Part shown: piece after piece, positions 18,275 through 27,364 of the stretch
Position numbering within the stretch: position 1 is the first letter of the stretch
How the letters are laid out: the number at the start of each line of letters is the position of its first letter
NCBI RefSeq assembly: GCF_030163755.1
Contig: NZ_JASJOE010000005.1
Location: forward strand, 1-64,000
DNA from: Roseicyclus amphidinii
GTDB taxonomy: Bacteria > Pseudomonadota > Alphaproteobacteria > Rhodobacterales > Rhodobacteraceae
DNA length: 64,000 nt
Direction of reading: 5' to 3'
Notes under the pieces: model-generated
Seen by the model: the letters and a program-made list of their open reading frames with translations, nothing else
Database searches by the model: none
What the model was told of the DNA's origin: nothing
Position numbers and translations under genes: made by a program

Positions 18275-19105
18275 TCAGTCCTCCGCGACCGGCCATTTCA
18301 TGCGGCGCTTGGAGATGTGGAACATCGGGGCCGGTGCGCCCTGCGGGTCGCCGCGCAGGTAGTGACGCTGCCAGCCTTGCCGCGTCGCCTCGGGGTCTTG
18401 CGCCTTGAGCTTCGCGTTGAAGTCGAGCCGGGTGTCGCGCCAGTGCCGGTAGCTTGCCTCGAGCTCGGGGTCGTCCTCGATGCGGCGGATCACCGGCTGT
18501 ATCCCGCCAAGCGCCACATGGGGCACCGGCGTGAGGAAACAGAACCGGTCGCCCGTCCTGAAATGCACCGTTCCGGGATAGGAGAACCGCCAGTTCATCG
18601 TGAAGGTGAAGGGCAGCCAGTCGGTTTCGACGATCCCCTCGAGCGGGTGGATGTTGATCGCCGGATGGTTGGGCGAGCCGCGCACCCAAAGCGCCCATCC
18701 CGGCGCGGTGCGGAACAGGTAGCCGGGCTGCATCGTCAGCACCGCCTCGCCGAAATGCGATTGCACGAAGCTGTCGACCTGGGCCTGCATCTCGGGCCGG
18801 GCGGCCTTGATCGTGATGTCGGCGGGCGTCTTGCCGCCGGTCCAGGTCGCCGAGAAATCATGCGGCGAAAGCAGCTCCCACCCGGTTCCGTTGGCGATGG
18901 ACAGCGGCGTGCAGCGATTGGCGAAGCGCCGGTTGGTCGCATCCATCCAGCCGCGCGCGGCCTCTGCCGGGACCATCTCGGGCGCGGTGTCGACCAGGCG
19001 CCAGGCTGTCAGCTCGGGGTCGGGCAGGCCGAACTGGCCCGCCTCCTCGGCTGCCGTCCGTGGCCCATCTGCCGCGCTGTCGGGGTCTGACACGTCTGTC
19101 CTCAC
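18275..19105 (-). CDS. Conserved hypothetical protein, DUF6065-like
   Basis: 276 residues with no signal peptide or membrane segment. The core is rich in aromatic residues, with WELLSPHDFSATWTGG, PGYLFRTAPGWALWVRGSPN and LPFTFTMNWRFSYPGTVHF. I tentatively associate it with DUF6065, a family of unknown function. The first 25 or so residues are low in hydrophobic content and may be unstructured. No operon partner: the convergent patatin ends 4 bases away and the next minus-strand gene is 59 bases upstream. Confidence 0.7.
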   Translation of the reverse strand: MRTDVSDPDSAADGPRTAAEEAGQFGLPDPELTAWRLVDTAPEMVPAEAARGWMDATNRRFANRCTPLSIANGTGWELLSPHDFSATWTGGKTPADITIKAARPEMQAQVDSFVQSHFGEAVLTMQPGYLFRTAPGWALWVRGSPNHPAINIHPLEGIVETDWLPFTFTMNWRFSYPGTVHFRTGDRFCFLTPVPHVALGGIQPVIRRIEDDPELEASYRHWRDTRLDFNAKLKAQDPEATRQGWQRHYLRGDPQGAPAPMFHISKRRMKWPVAED

Positions 19106-19164
19106 GATGACGCCACCACGGCCCGTCGGACCGCGACCGGCAAGGGTTCAGCCGGATGCGCCGA

Positions 19165-19563
19165 TCACGGCGGGGGTGGTGGAGGTGGCGGGGGTGGCGG
19201 CGGCGATTGCGGCGGCGGGGCCGGGGATTCGTCCGCCATGTCGGCATGGCCGAGGCTCACCAGCGGCTGACGCCGGGCGAAGTCGTAGCCGACACCGAAC
19301 ACCCCCGCATCGAAGGTATAGCCCGCGAAGACATCGAAGCCGATCTCGCCGGTTCCGGGGTAGAAGGTGGCCCCCGCGCCCAGCACGCCCTGGTCCGCAC
19401 TGGTGTCGCTGATGACCCGCGCCGAGATCCCGAATTGCGCGGGCTGCCCGCCGCCGAAGGCGACCGTGCCGCCCAGCATGAAGCCAGCGTCAGCCGCCAA
19501 GGGCGCGACCGGGGCCACCCCCAGAAGGGCCGCCACCGAAGTGGTCATGAGAAACCGCGTCAT
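19165..19563 (-). CDS. Secreted hypothetical protein with polyproline tail
   Basis: 132 residues from MTRFLMTTSVAALLG. A signal peptide of about 24 residues ends near LAADA. The middle is Gly-rich and alternates in a way that suggests a small outer-membrane-like beta structure (GFMLGGTVAFGGGQPAQFGI, VFAGYTFDAGVFGVGYDFA). The last 20 residues are almost all proline. Homology is not recognised. An upstream in-frame ATG at 19644 would add 27 residues without a signal character, so the shorter start is preferred. The coding frame is likely but not certain. Confidence 0.55.
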   Translation of the reverse strand: MTRFLMTTSVAALLGVAPVAPLAADAGFMLGGTVAFGGGQPAQFGISARVISDTSADQGVLGAGATFYPGTGEIGFDVFAGYTFDAGVFGVGYDFARRQPLVSLGHADMADESPAPPPQSPPPPPPPPPPPP

Positions 19564-19648
19564 CCCGAATGTCCCGATGCCTGCCAAGTGGTTGCGACAG
19601 GCTACAAGCATCAAATGCAAAGATAAACACCGTTTATCCGTCACGCCC

Positions 19649-20263
19649 CTAGAGCGAGGTCACCCACAGGATCGTCGCGTCATCCTCGGAGACCGAGATC
19701 ACGTTATGCCCCATCGCCGCGTCGTAATAGGCGCTGTCGCCGCGCTTCAGCTCGACCGGGGCATAGAACTCGGTCAGCAGGTGGACGACACCGGTGAGGA
19801 CATAGAGGAATTCCTCGCCGTCATGGCGCACCCAGCCGTCGAATTCGTCGAAACTGCGGGCGCGGATGCGGGCGCGGTAGGGCAGCATCGCCTTGCGCGT
19901 CAGCGCACCGGCCAGAAGCTCATGCTCGTAGGTGGTGGTGGCATGGGCCTGCCCCTCGCCCGAGCGGGTGACGGCCATGCGCCCGTTGACCTGGTCCTGG
20001 CTGGGCGGCGTGAAAAGCTGCGGCACGCTGATCCCAAGCCCCAGCGCCAGCTTCTTCAAGGCCTCGTAGGTCGGCGACATCTGCCCGTTCTCGATCTTGG
20101 ACAGGGTCGAGCGCGCCAGCCCCGCCTGGCTTGCGGCCTGCTCCAGCGTCCAGTCCTTCGCGCGGCGCAGCTCGCGCACCCGCAGGCCAAGGTCCACGGG
20201 CTGCGCGGGCGCGCTGTCGCCGCTTTCGCGGGCAAGGCGTATCAGGCTCGGTTCATCCTTCAT
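19649..20263 (-). CDS. XRE-cupin transcriptional regulator
   Basis: 204 residues. An N-terminal XRE helix-turn-helix (TLEQAASQAGLARSTLSKIE, about residues 40-60) is joined to a C-terminal cupin domain (HDGEEFLYVLTG, then GDSAYYDAAMGHNVI). Regulators of this layout sense small metabolites. It is divergent from the acyl-CoA synthetase operon with only 67 bases between the starts, so it probably controls that operon and itself. The start MKDEPSLIRL is preferred to an upstream codon that would reach into the divergent gene. Confidence 0.9.
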   Translation of the reverse strand: MKDEPSLIRLARESGDSAPAQPVDLGLRVRELRRAKDWTLEQAASQAGLARSTLSKIENGQMSPTYEALKKLALGLGISVPQLFTPPSQDQVNGRMAVTRSGEGQAHATTTYEHELLAGALTRKAMLPYRARIRARSFDEFDGWVRHDGEEFLYVLTGVVHLLTEFYAPVELKRGDSAYYDAAMGHNVISVSEDDATILWVTSL

Positions 20264-20330
20264 GGACGCGTCAGATAGCGCGCGCCGCGCCCGCTTGCAA
20301 CGCGGCGGGGGGCCGCGTAAGCCCATTGGA

Positions 20331-21812
20331 ATGGAGCCCTGCCCGTCCCCCTTCAACCTCGCCGATTACGTCCTGACCGCGGGGCGCGCGACCCCCGACA
20401 AGGTGGCGCTCGCCGTGCTCGGCCCCGCCCGCGCCGAACGCTGGAGCTTCGCACGCCTCGAGGCGGCGGTCCTGGGCATGGCGGGCGCGCTTGTGGCGCG
20501 CGGGTTTGCGCCCGGTGAAAGGGTGCTCCTGCGCCTCGGCAACACGCCCGAGTTCCCGGTGGCCTTCCTCGGCTGCATCGCCGCGGGGCTTGTGCCGGTG
20601 CCCACCGCCGAGGGGCTGACCGAACCCGAGCTCGACCGCCTCACGCCGCTGGTCGCCCCCGCCGCGATCCTTGCGGGGCCGGGCGTCAGCCTGCCAACGG
20701 CGCCGCCCTGCCCGGTTCTCGACGATCTGGCGGCGATGATGGATCACGCCCGAGCCCGCTACACGATGGGCGACCCCGACCGGCTGGCCTACGTGGTCTT
20801 CACCTCCGGGTCCTCCGGCACGCCGAAGCCGGTCGCCCATGCCCATCGCGCCAGCTGGGCGCGGCGGATGATGTGGGACGGCTGGTATGGCCTGCGGCCC
20901 GATGACCGCGTGTTGCATGCCGGGGCCTTCAACTGGACCTTCACGCTGGGCACCGGGCTGCTCGACCCCTGGGCGATCGGCGCGACCGCCCTGATCCCCG
21001 CGCCGGGCACGGCACCCGAGGCGCTGCCGCTCCTGCTCAAGCGCCATGACGCGACGATCTTCGCCGCCGCGCCGGGCATCTTCCGCAAGCTCGTCGCCGC
21101 CGATGCGCCCCTCGCCCTGCCCCGGCTGCGCCACGCGCTCGCGGCGGGCGAGAAACTGCCCGAGGCGCTGCGCGCCCGCTGGGACACCGCCACCGGCACC
21201 ACGATCCACGAGGCGCTGGGGATGTCGGAATGCTCGACCTTCATCTCGGGCAGCCCCGCGCGCCCCGCGCCACAGGGCACGCTGGGCCACCCCCAGCCCG
21301 GCCGCCGCATCGCCATCCTGACCGAGGACGGCCTCGCGGCCGCGACAGGCGAGACCGGCATCCTCGCCATCCACCGCTCCGACCCCGGCCTGATGCTGGG
21401 ATACCTTGCGGACGGCAGCCCCGAGCTTCCGCTCTCGGGCGACTGGTTCCTCACCGGCGATCTCGTCTCGGCCGAGCCGGACGGCGCACTGCGCTACCAC
21501 GGCCGCCGCGACGACCTGATGACGACGGGCGGCTTCCGCGTCTCGCCGCTCGAGGTCGAGGCGGCCTTTCACGGCGCGCCCGGCCTTGCGGAATGCGCCG
21601 CCGCGGCCGTCGAGGTGAAGGCCGACACCCATGTCATCGCGCTGGCCCATGTCGGAGACATCGGCAAGGACGCCCTCGCCGCGCTGGCCGAGGCCCGGCT
21701 CGCCCGCTACAAGCAACCGCGGCTCTACATCCCCCTGTCCGCGCTGCCGCGCTCGGCCAATGGCAAGCTGGACCGCCGCGCGCTGGCGCGCCTGCTGAAG
21801 GAGCAGACATGA
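20331..21812 (+). CDS. AMP-forming acyl-CoA synthetase
   Basis: 493 residues. The ATP/AMP motif is YVVFTSGSSGTPKPVAHA, the middle motif ALGMSECSTF, and the C-terminal signature YHGRRDDLMTTGGFRVSPLE with the catalytic lysine in RSANGKLDRR. It is an ANL-family ligase that activates a carboxylic acid to its CoA thioester; the arrangement resembles benzoate-CoA ligases and related short or aromatic acid ligases, but the substrate is not clear. First gene of a plus-strand unit with the DsbA-like and MFS genes; its stop overlaps the next start (ATGA). Confidence 0.9.
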   Translation: MEPCPSPFNLADYVLTAGRATPDKVALAVLGPARAERWSFARLEAAVLGMAGALVARGFAPGERVLLRLGNTPEFPVAFLGCIAAGLVPVPTAEGLTEPELDRLTPLVAPAAILAGPGVSLPTAPPCPVLDDLAAMMDHARARYTMGDPDRLAYVVFTSGSSGTPKPVAHAHRASWARRMMWDGWYGLRPDDRVLHAGAFNWTFTLGTGLLDPWAIGATALIPAPGTAPEALPLLLKRHDATIFAAAPGIFRKLVAADAPLALPRLRHALAAGEKLPEALRARWDTATGTTIHEALGMSECSTFISGSPARPAPQGTLGHPQPGRRIAILTEDGLAAATGETGILAIHRSDPGLMLGYLADGSPELPLSGDWFLTGDLVSAEPDGALRYHGRRDDLMTTGGFRVSPLEVEAAFHGAPGLAECAAAAVEVKADTHVIALAHVGDIGKDALAALAEARLARYKQPRLYIPLSALPRSANGKLDRRALARLLKEQT

Positions 21813-22456
21813 TCAAGCTCGACATCATCAGCGACCCGATCTGCCCCTGGTGCTACATCGGTTGGGCCAACCTCGCCCGCGCCCTCGAGGCGCGGCCGGA
21901 TCACCCGCTGGCCCTCGAATGGCACCCGTTCCAGCTCAACCCCGACATGCCCGCGGAGGGCATGGACCGGCGCGCCTACCTCGAGCTGAAATTCGGCGGC
22001 ACGCAGGGCGCGCTCAAGGCCTATGCCCCGGTGCTGGAGCATGCCGAGGCCGCGGGCCTGACCCTGCAGCTCGACCGGATCGCGCGCACCCCCTCGACGC
22101 TGGATGCGCACCGCCTGATCCACTGGGCAGGGATCGAGGGACGGCAGACGCCCGCCGCCGTGGCCCTCTTCAAGGCCAATTTCATCGACGGCCGCGACAT
22201 CGGCGACAAGACGGTGCTGGCCGAGATCGCCGAGGCCGTGGGCCTTGACCGCGCGATGATCGAAACCCTGCTGCAGGGCGATGCCGACGCCGAGGAGATC
22301 CGCGCCCGCGACGCCCACACCCGCGCCCGCGGCGTGACCGGCGTGCCCTGCTTCGTGCTGGCGAACCAGCATGTCATCACAGGCGCGCAGCCCACCGACC
22401 TGTGGCTGAACGTCCTCGACGAGATCGCCGGGCAGCCTCCCGAGGCCGACCGATGA
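21809..22456 (+). CDS. DsbA-family oxidoreductase, FrnE-like
   Basis: 215 residues. The thioredoxin-like CPWC motif is at residues 12-15 in SDPICPWCYIGWANL, and the cis-proline loop is GVTGVPCFVLAN. There is no signal peptide, so it acts in the cytosol. FrnE-like proteins are thiol oxidoreductases, and the same fold includes 2-hydroxychromene-2-carboxylate isomerases of aromatic degradation. Four-base overlap with the CoA ligase supports translational coupling. Confidence 0.9.
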   Translation: MIKLDIISDPICPWCYIGWANLARALEARPDHPLALEWHPFQLNPDMPAEGMDRRAYLELKFGGTQGALKAYAPVLEHAEAAGLTLQLDRIARTPSTLDAHRLIHWAGIEGRQTPAAVALFKANFIDGRDIGDKTVLAEIAEAVGLDRAMIETLLQGDADAEEIRARDAHTRARGVTGVPCFVLANQHVITGAQPTDLWLNVLDEIAGQPPEADR

Positions 22457-22470
22457 GCGCCGCCCCCTGC

Positions 22471-22496
22471 CCTTCATCTTCCTCCAAATACGGCGG
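22471..22496 (+). repeat. Dispersed CTTCATCTT..CAAATAC motif, copy 3
   Basis: CTTCATCTTCCTCCAAATAC lies just after the DsbA-like stop, in the 64-base gap before the MFS gene. It matches the copy at 211-240 in all but a few positions. In both cases it follows a stop codon in the direction of transcription. Confidence 0.5.
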
Positions 22497-22520
22497 CACC
22501 ACGGCCCGGCCCGCGCACCG

Positions 22521-23759
22521 ATGAGCATCGCCCGGACGCCCGCCCCCGAAACCGCCCCCGAGACCGCCCGCCGCCTGCCGCGCGGCGAGTTCATCGCGCT
22601 GATGGGCACGATCTTCGCCACCGTCGCCTTCTCCATCGACGCCATGCTGCCCGCGCTGCCGCAGATCGAGGCGGCGCTGACCCCCGAGGCCCCGACGCTG
22701 GCGCAGCTGGTGCTGACCAGCTTCATCCTCGGCCTCGGGATCGGCACGCTGATGACCGGGCCGCTGTCCGACAGCTTCGGGCGCAAGCCCGTGATCCTCG
22801 CAGGCGCGGCGCTTTACCTGGCGGGCGCGCTGCTGGCCTGGGTCGCGCCCTCGCTCGAGCTGCTGCTGGCGGCGCGGCTTTTGCAGGGGCTGGGCGCGGC
22901 GGGGCCGCGGGTGGTGGCCACCGCGATCATCCGCGACCTCTACGCGGGGAGGCAGATGGCGCAGATCGTCAGCTTCGCCATGCTGGTCTTCACCCTGTTC
23001 CCCGCCGTCGCTCCGATGATCGGGGCCGCGATCATCGCGGGCTTCGGCTGGCGCGCGATCTTTCCCGCCTTCCTCGTCTTCTCGCTGCTCTCGGTCGGCT
23101 GGCTCATGCTGCGCCAGCCCGAGACGCTGCCGCCCGGGGCGCGCCGCCCGTTCCGCCTCGGCCCGCTCCGCGATGCCTTTCTGGAGACCCTGTCGCTGCG
23201 GCAGATGCAGCTGTCGATCCTGGTGCAGACGCTGGTCTTCGGCGCGCTCTTCGGCATGATCTCGTCGATCCAGCCGATCTTCGACGCGACCTACGGGCGG
23301 GCGGCGAGCTTTCCCTACTGGTTCGCGCTGATGGCGCTGGCCGCCGCCCCGGCCGCGCCGATCAACGGCAAGCTGGTGATCGGGCTGGGCATGCGGCCGC
23401 TGGTGCGGCGCGCGCTCGCGGCCTCGCTGGGGCTGGCGCTGACGACGGCGGCGCTGATCGGCCTTGCGCCGCTCGGCACGGCCGAATTCTGGGTCTTCTT
23501 CGGCTGGGCCTGCAGCGTCTTCGCGCTGGCGGGCTTCACCATCGGCAACCTGAACGCGCTGGCGCTGGAGCCGCTGGGCCATGTCTCGGGCATGGCGGCC
23601 TCGGTGATGGGGGCGCTGGCGACGGTGGGCGGCGCGGCGCTTGGCGCGCTGATCGGGCAGCTGTTCGACGGAACGCCGCTGCCGCTGATCCTCGCCACCG
23701 CGGCGCTGTCGGGGACAGGTGCGCTGGTGATGCGCGCCATGCCGCGCGAAACGCCCTGA
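22521..23759 (+). CDS. MFS drug-resistance transporter, Bcr/CflA type
   Basis: 412 residues with about 12 membrane segments. MLPALPQIEAAL in the first helix region and GPLSDSFGRKPVILAG (loop 2-3 motif A) match the DHA1 Bcr/CflA group of proton-driven drug or metabolite exporters. About 20 residues precede the first helix. It is downstream of the CoA ligase and DsbA-like genes, so it might export a product or toxic acid of that unit, which is inference. Its stop is followed by a palindrome array. Confidence 0.9.
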   Translation: MSIARTPAPETAPETARRLPRGEFIALMGTIFATVAFSIDAMLPALPQIEAALTPEAPTLAQLVLTSFILGLGIGTLMTGPLSDSFGRKPVILAGAALYLAGALLAWVAPSLELLLAARLLQGLGAAGPRVVATAIIRDLYAGRQMAQIVSFAMLVFTLFPAVAPMIGAAIIAGFGWRAIFPAFLVFSLLSVGWLMLRQPETLPPGARRPFRLGPLRDAFLETLSLRQMQLSILVQTLVFGALFGMISSIQPIFDATYGRAASFPYWFALMALAAAPAAPINGKLVIGLGMRPLVRRALAASLGLALTTAALIGLAPLGTAEFWVFFGWACSVFALAGFTIGNLNALALEPLGHVSGMAASVMGALATVGGAALGALIGQLFDGTPLPLILATAALSGTGALVMRAMPRETP

Positions 23760-23771
23760 ACGGCGCGCGAC

Positions 23772-23860
23772 GCAAGCCTCTTGCAAGAGGCTTGCCCGCG
23801 ATTTGCAAATCGCGGCTCCAGCGCCTTGCAAGGCGCTGGAAAGGCTTTTGCAAAAGCCTT
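23772..23860. repeat. Array of four perfect palindromes centred on TTGCAA
   Basis: Four adjacent perfect palindromes of 24, 18, 22 and 20 bp lie at 23772-23795, 23797-23814, 23818-23839 and 23841-23860. All have TTGCAA exactly at the centre, but their arms differ (GCAAGCCTC, CGCGAT, CCAGCGCC, AAGGCTT). They fill the junction between the convergent MFS and mfd genes. They may act as a bidirectional transcription barrier or as protein-binding sites. No T-run is present, so intrinsic termination is not obvious. Confidence 0.8.
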
Positions 23861-23868
23861 GGCCCGGC

Positions 23869-26800
23869 TCAGGCCGCAGCCTTCCCCTTCGCATGGAGCG
23901 CGAGGTCGCGGGCGATGGCGAAGGCGCCCTTGATCTTCTCGGCATCGCTCGACCAGTCGCGGCGCACGACGATCTTGTTGTCCTTCACCTTGGCCAGGCC
24001 CTTCTGATCCTTAACGAAGGCGACAAGCCCCGCGGGGTTGGGGAACTTGTCCATGTGGAACTGCACCGTCGCCCCCTTGGGCCCGGCATCGAGCCGGGCG
24101 ATCTGCGCGCGCTTGCACATCGCCTTGATCCGCACCACCAGGAGCAGCGTGTTCACCTCCTTCGGGAGCGATCCGAAACGGTCGATCAGCTCGGCCGCGA
24201 AGCCCTCCAGGTCGACCTTGGTCTCGAGCTGCGACAACCGTCGATACAACCCCAGCCGCACGTCGAGGTCGGGCACGTAATCCTCCGGGATCAGCACCGG
24301 CACGCCGAGGTTGATCTGCGGCGACCATTGCCCGTCGCCGTCCCCGGTCAGCCCCTCGCCCTCACCCGAGCGGATCTTGGCGATCGCCTCTTCCAGCATC
24401 GACTGATACAGTTCAAAGCCCACCTCGCGCACATGGCCCGACTGCTCCTCGCCCACGATGTTGCCGGCGCCGCGGATGTCGAGATCCTGGCTGGCGATGG
24501 TGAAGCCCGCGCCGAGACTGTCGAGACTGCCCAGAACGCGCAGCCGCTTCTCGGCGGCGGGCGTCAGCTTCAGCCGAGGCTTCGTCGTCAGGTAGGCATA
24601 GGCCCGCGTCTTGGCGCGCCCCACCCGGCCGCGGATCTGGTAGAGCTGCGCCAGCCCGAACATGTCGGCGCGGTGGATGACCATGGTGTTGGCGGTGGGA
24701 ATGTCGATGCCGCTCTCCACGATGGTGGTGGCCAGCAGCACGTCGTATTTCCCGTCGTAGAAGGCGACCATGCGGTCGTCGAGCTCGCCCGCCGCCATCT
24801 GCCCGTGGGCGGTGACGAAACTGACCTCGGGCACCTGCTCGCGCAGGAAGGTCTCGATCTCGGGCAGGTCCTCGATCCGGGGGACCACGTAGAAGCTCTG
24901 CCCGCCGCGGTAATGCTCGCGCAGCAGCGCCTCGCGCACCGTGACCGCGTCGAACTCGCTGACATAGGTGCGGATCGCCAGCCGGTCGACCGGCGGCGTC
25001 CCGATCAGCGACAGGTCGCGCACGCCCGAAAGCGACATCTGCAGCGTCCGCGGGATCGGCGTGGCCGAGAGCGTCAGCACATGCACGTCCGAGCGCATTT
25101 CCTTCAGCCGTTCCTTGTGGGTCACGCCGAACCGCTGTTCCTCGTCCACGATCAACAGGCCCAGCTCGCGGAAGCGGATGCCCTTGGCCAGAAGCGCATG
25201 GGTGCCGACCACGATGTCGACCGAGCCGTCGGCCATGCCGGCCCTGGTCTCGGCGGCCTCCTTCTGGCCGACGAAGCGGCTGAGTTGGCGGACCTTGACC
25301 GGAAAGCCCCGGAACCGTTCCGCAAAGGTCTTGGCGTGCTGGCGCGCGAGCAGCGTGGTGGGGGCGATCACCGCCACCTGCAGGCCCTGCGCCGCCGCGA
25401 CGAAGGCCGCGCGCATCGCCACCTCGGTCTTGCCGAAGCCCACGTCGCCCACCACCAGCCGGTCCATGGGGCGCCCGGCCTCCAGGTCCTCCATCACGTC
25501 GGCGATGGCCGAGAGCTGGTCGTCCGTCTCCTCGTAAGGGAAGCGCGCGCAGAAGGCCTCCCACATGTCGCCGGGGGGCTGCAGGATCGGAGCCTTGCGC
25601 AGCTCGCGCTCGGCGGCGATGCGGATCAGCTTGTCGGCGATCTGGCGGATGCGCTCCTTGAGCTTGGCCTTTTTCGCCTGCCACGCGCCGCCGCCCAGCT
25701 TGTCGAGCAGCCCCTCGTCATGGCCGTAGCGGGTCAGCAGCTCGATGTTTTCGACCGGCAGGTAAAGCCGGTCGCCGCCCGCGTATTCCAGCAAAAGGCA
25801 TTCGTGCGGCGCGCCCATCGCGGTGACCGTCTCGAGGCCCTTGTAGCGCCCGACGCCGTGGTCGACATGCACCACCAGGTCGCCCGGCGAGAGCGACTGC
25901 GCCTCGGTCAGGTAATTCTCGGCGCGCCTTGTCTTGCGCTTGGGGCGGATCAGCCGGTCGCCCAGCACATCCTGTTCCGAGATCACCGTCAGCCCGCCGC
26001 CGGTGAACCCCTCTTCCAGCGGCCAGACCACGAGGTTGACCGAGCCGCGCCCCGTGATCCCGCGCGCATCCACCGCCAGCTTGGCATCCGCGATGCCCTG
26101 ATCCTCGAGCAGGCCCTGAAGCCGCTCGCGCGCGCCCTCGGACCAGGAGGCGACGACCACGGCGCTCTCTTCGCGCATCGCTTGAACATGCGCCGCCAAG
26201 GCCCCGAAAAGGCTGAGTTTCTCATCCTGGCGCTCGACCGAGAAATTGCGCCCCACGCGCCCGCCCATGTCCAGCACGCCGGGACCGGGGGCGGCCGGGA
26301 TCGGCGAGAACTGCACCACGCGCCGCCCCGCCGTCGCCCTGTCCCAGGCCGCATCGTCGAGATAGAGCAGCCCCGGCGGCACCGGCTTGTAGACGCTGTC
26401 GAGACGGCCTTTCTGGCTCAGCGCGGTCTTGCGCGTGTCGTATTGGTCGGCGATCGTCTCCCAGCGTGACAGGCGCTGCGGCGTGGCCTGGTCGTCCAGC
26501 GTGATCCGCGCCTCGGGCAGGTGGTCGAAGAGCGTCTCCAGCCGCGCGTGGAAGAACGGCAGCCAATGCTCGACGCCCTGGTGCTTGCGGCCCGCGCTGA
26601 CCGCCTCGTAAAGCGGGTCGTCGGTGCCCGCCGCGCCGAATTCCACCCGGTAATTCTGCCGGAACCGCGTGATCGAGGCCTCGTCGAGGATCACCTCGGA
26701 GACCGGGGCAAGCTCCACCCGCTGCAGCTTTTCGGTGGTGCGCTGGGTGGCGGGATCGAAGCGGCGCGCGCCGTCGAGCGTGTCGCCAAAGAGGTCGAGC

Positions 26801-27324
26801 CGCACCGGCGCCCCCTCGCCCGGCGGCCAGACGTCGATGATGCCGCCGCGCACGGCGTAATCGCCGGGTTCCGTGACCGTGGGGGTTTGCGAGAACCCCA
26901 TGCGCACGAGGAAATCCTTGAGCGCCCCCTCGTCGATGCGGCCGCCGACGGTGGCCACGAAGGCCGAGGAGCGCAGCAACTCGCGCGGGGGCACGTATTG
27001 CGTGGCCGCGTTGAGCGTCGTCAGCAGGATGAAGGGCCCTGTCAGCCCCGCCGCAAGCGCGGCCAGCGTCGCCATGCGCGTGGCCGAGATCTCGGGGTTG
27101 GGCGAGACGCGGTCATAGGGCAGGCAATCCCATCCGGGAAAGCTCAGGACCGGGACGGTCGGGTCGAAGAAGGCCAGCGCGCGGGCCATCGCCGCCATGC
27201 GCTTGTCGTCGCGCGCGACATGCAGGACGGGCACGCCGCCCTGCTCCAGTTCGCGCAGGACGATGGTGGCGTCGAACCCTTCGGGCGCGCCGGAGGCAAG
27301 GATATGGGTGGGGTGTCGGGACAT
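23869..27324 (-). CDS. mfd: Transcription-repair coupling factor Mfd
   Basis: 1151 residues, full length. It displaces RNA polymerase stalled at lesions and recruits UvrA. The N-terminal UvrB-like module starts near residue 10. The RNA polymerase-interacting region includes SLSPGDLVVHVDHGVGRYKG. The RecG-like translocase shows Walker A GDVGFGKTEVAMRAA, LLIVDEEQRFGV and LSATPIPRTLQMSLSG, followed by the TRG motif region and the C-terminal autoinhibitory domain. It ends GKAAA just before the palindrome array. Confidence 0.97.
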   Translation of the reverse strand: MSRHPTHILASGAPEGFDATIVLRELEQGGVPVLHVARDDKRMAAMARALAFFDPTVPVLSFPGWDCLPYDRVSPNPEISATRMATLAALAAGLTGPFILLTTLNAATQYVPPRELLRSSAFVATVGGRIDEGALKDFLVRMGFSQTPTVTEPGDYAVRGGIIDVWPPGEGAPVRLDLFGDTLDGARRFDPATQRTTEKLQRVELAPVSEVILDEASITRFRQNYRVEFGAAGTDDPLYEAVSAGRKHQGVEHWLPFFHARLETLFDHLPEARITLDDQATPQRLSRWETIADQYDTRKTALSQKGRLDSVYKPVPPGLLYLDDAAWDRATAGRRVVQFSPIPAAPGPGVLDMGGRVGRNFSVERQDEKLSLFGALAAHVQAMREESAVVVASWSEGARERLQGLLEDQGIADAKLAVDARGITGRGSVNLVVWPLEEGFTGGGLTVISEQDVLGDRLIRPKRKTRRAENYLTEAQSLSPGDLVVHVDHGVGRYKGLETVTAMGAPHECLLLEYAGGDRLYLPVENIELLTRYGHDEGLLDKLGGGAWQAKKAKLKERIRQIADKLIRIAAERELRKAPILQPPGDMWEAFCARFPYEETDDQLSAIADVMEDLEAGRPMDRLVVGDVGFGKTEVAMRAAFVAAAQGLQVAVIAPTTLLARQHAKTFAERFRGFPVKVRQLSRFVGQKEAAETRAGMADGSVDIVVGTHALLAKGIRFRELGLLIVDEEQRFGVTHKERLKEMRSDVHVLTLSATPIPRTLQMSLSGVRDLSLIGTPPVDRLAIRTYVSEFDAVTVREALLREHYRGGQSFYVVPRIEDLPEIETFLREQVPEVSFVTAHGQMAAGELDDRMVAFYDGKYDVLLATTIVESGIDIPTANTMVIHRADMFGLAQLYQIRGRVGRAKTRAYAYLTTKPRLKLTPAAEKRLRVLGSLDSLGAGFTIASQDLDIRGAGNIVGEEQSGHVREVGFELYQSMLEEAIAKIRSGEGEGLTGDGDGQWSPQINLGVPVLIPEDYVPDLDVRLGLYRRLSQLETKVDLEGFAAELIDRFGSLPKEVNTLLLVVRIKAMCKRAQIARLDAGPKGATVQFHMDKFPNPAGLVAFVKDQKGLAKVKDNKIVVRRDWSSDAEKIKGAFAIARDLALHAKGKAAA

Positions 27325-27364
27325 GCGCGTGACCTACGCGGGACGCGCGCGGTGTCAAGCCGCC

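Noticed and set aside
23772-23860. CRISPR-like repeat array
   Set aside because: The units are self-complementary, differ in arms, have no constant spacers, and there are no cas genes.
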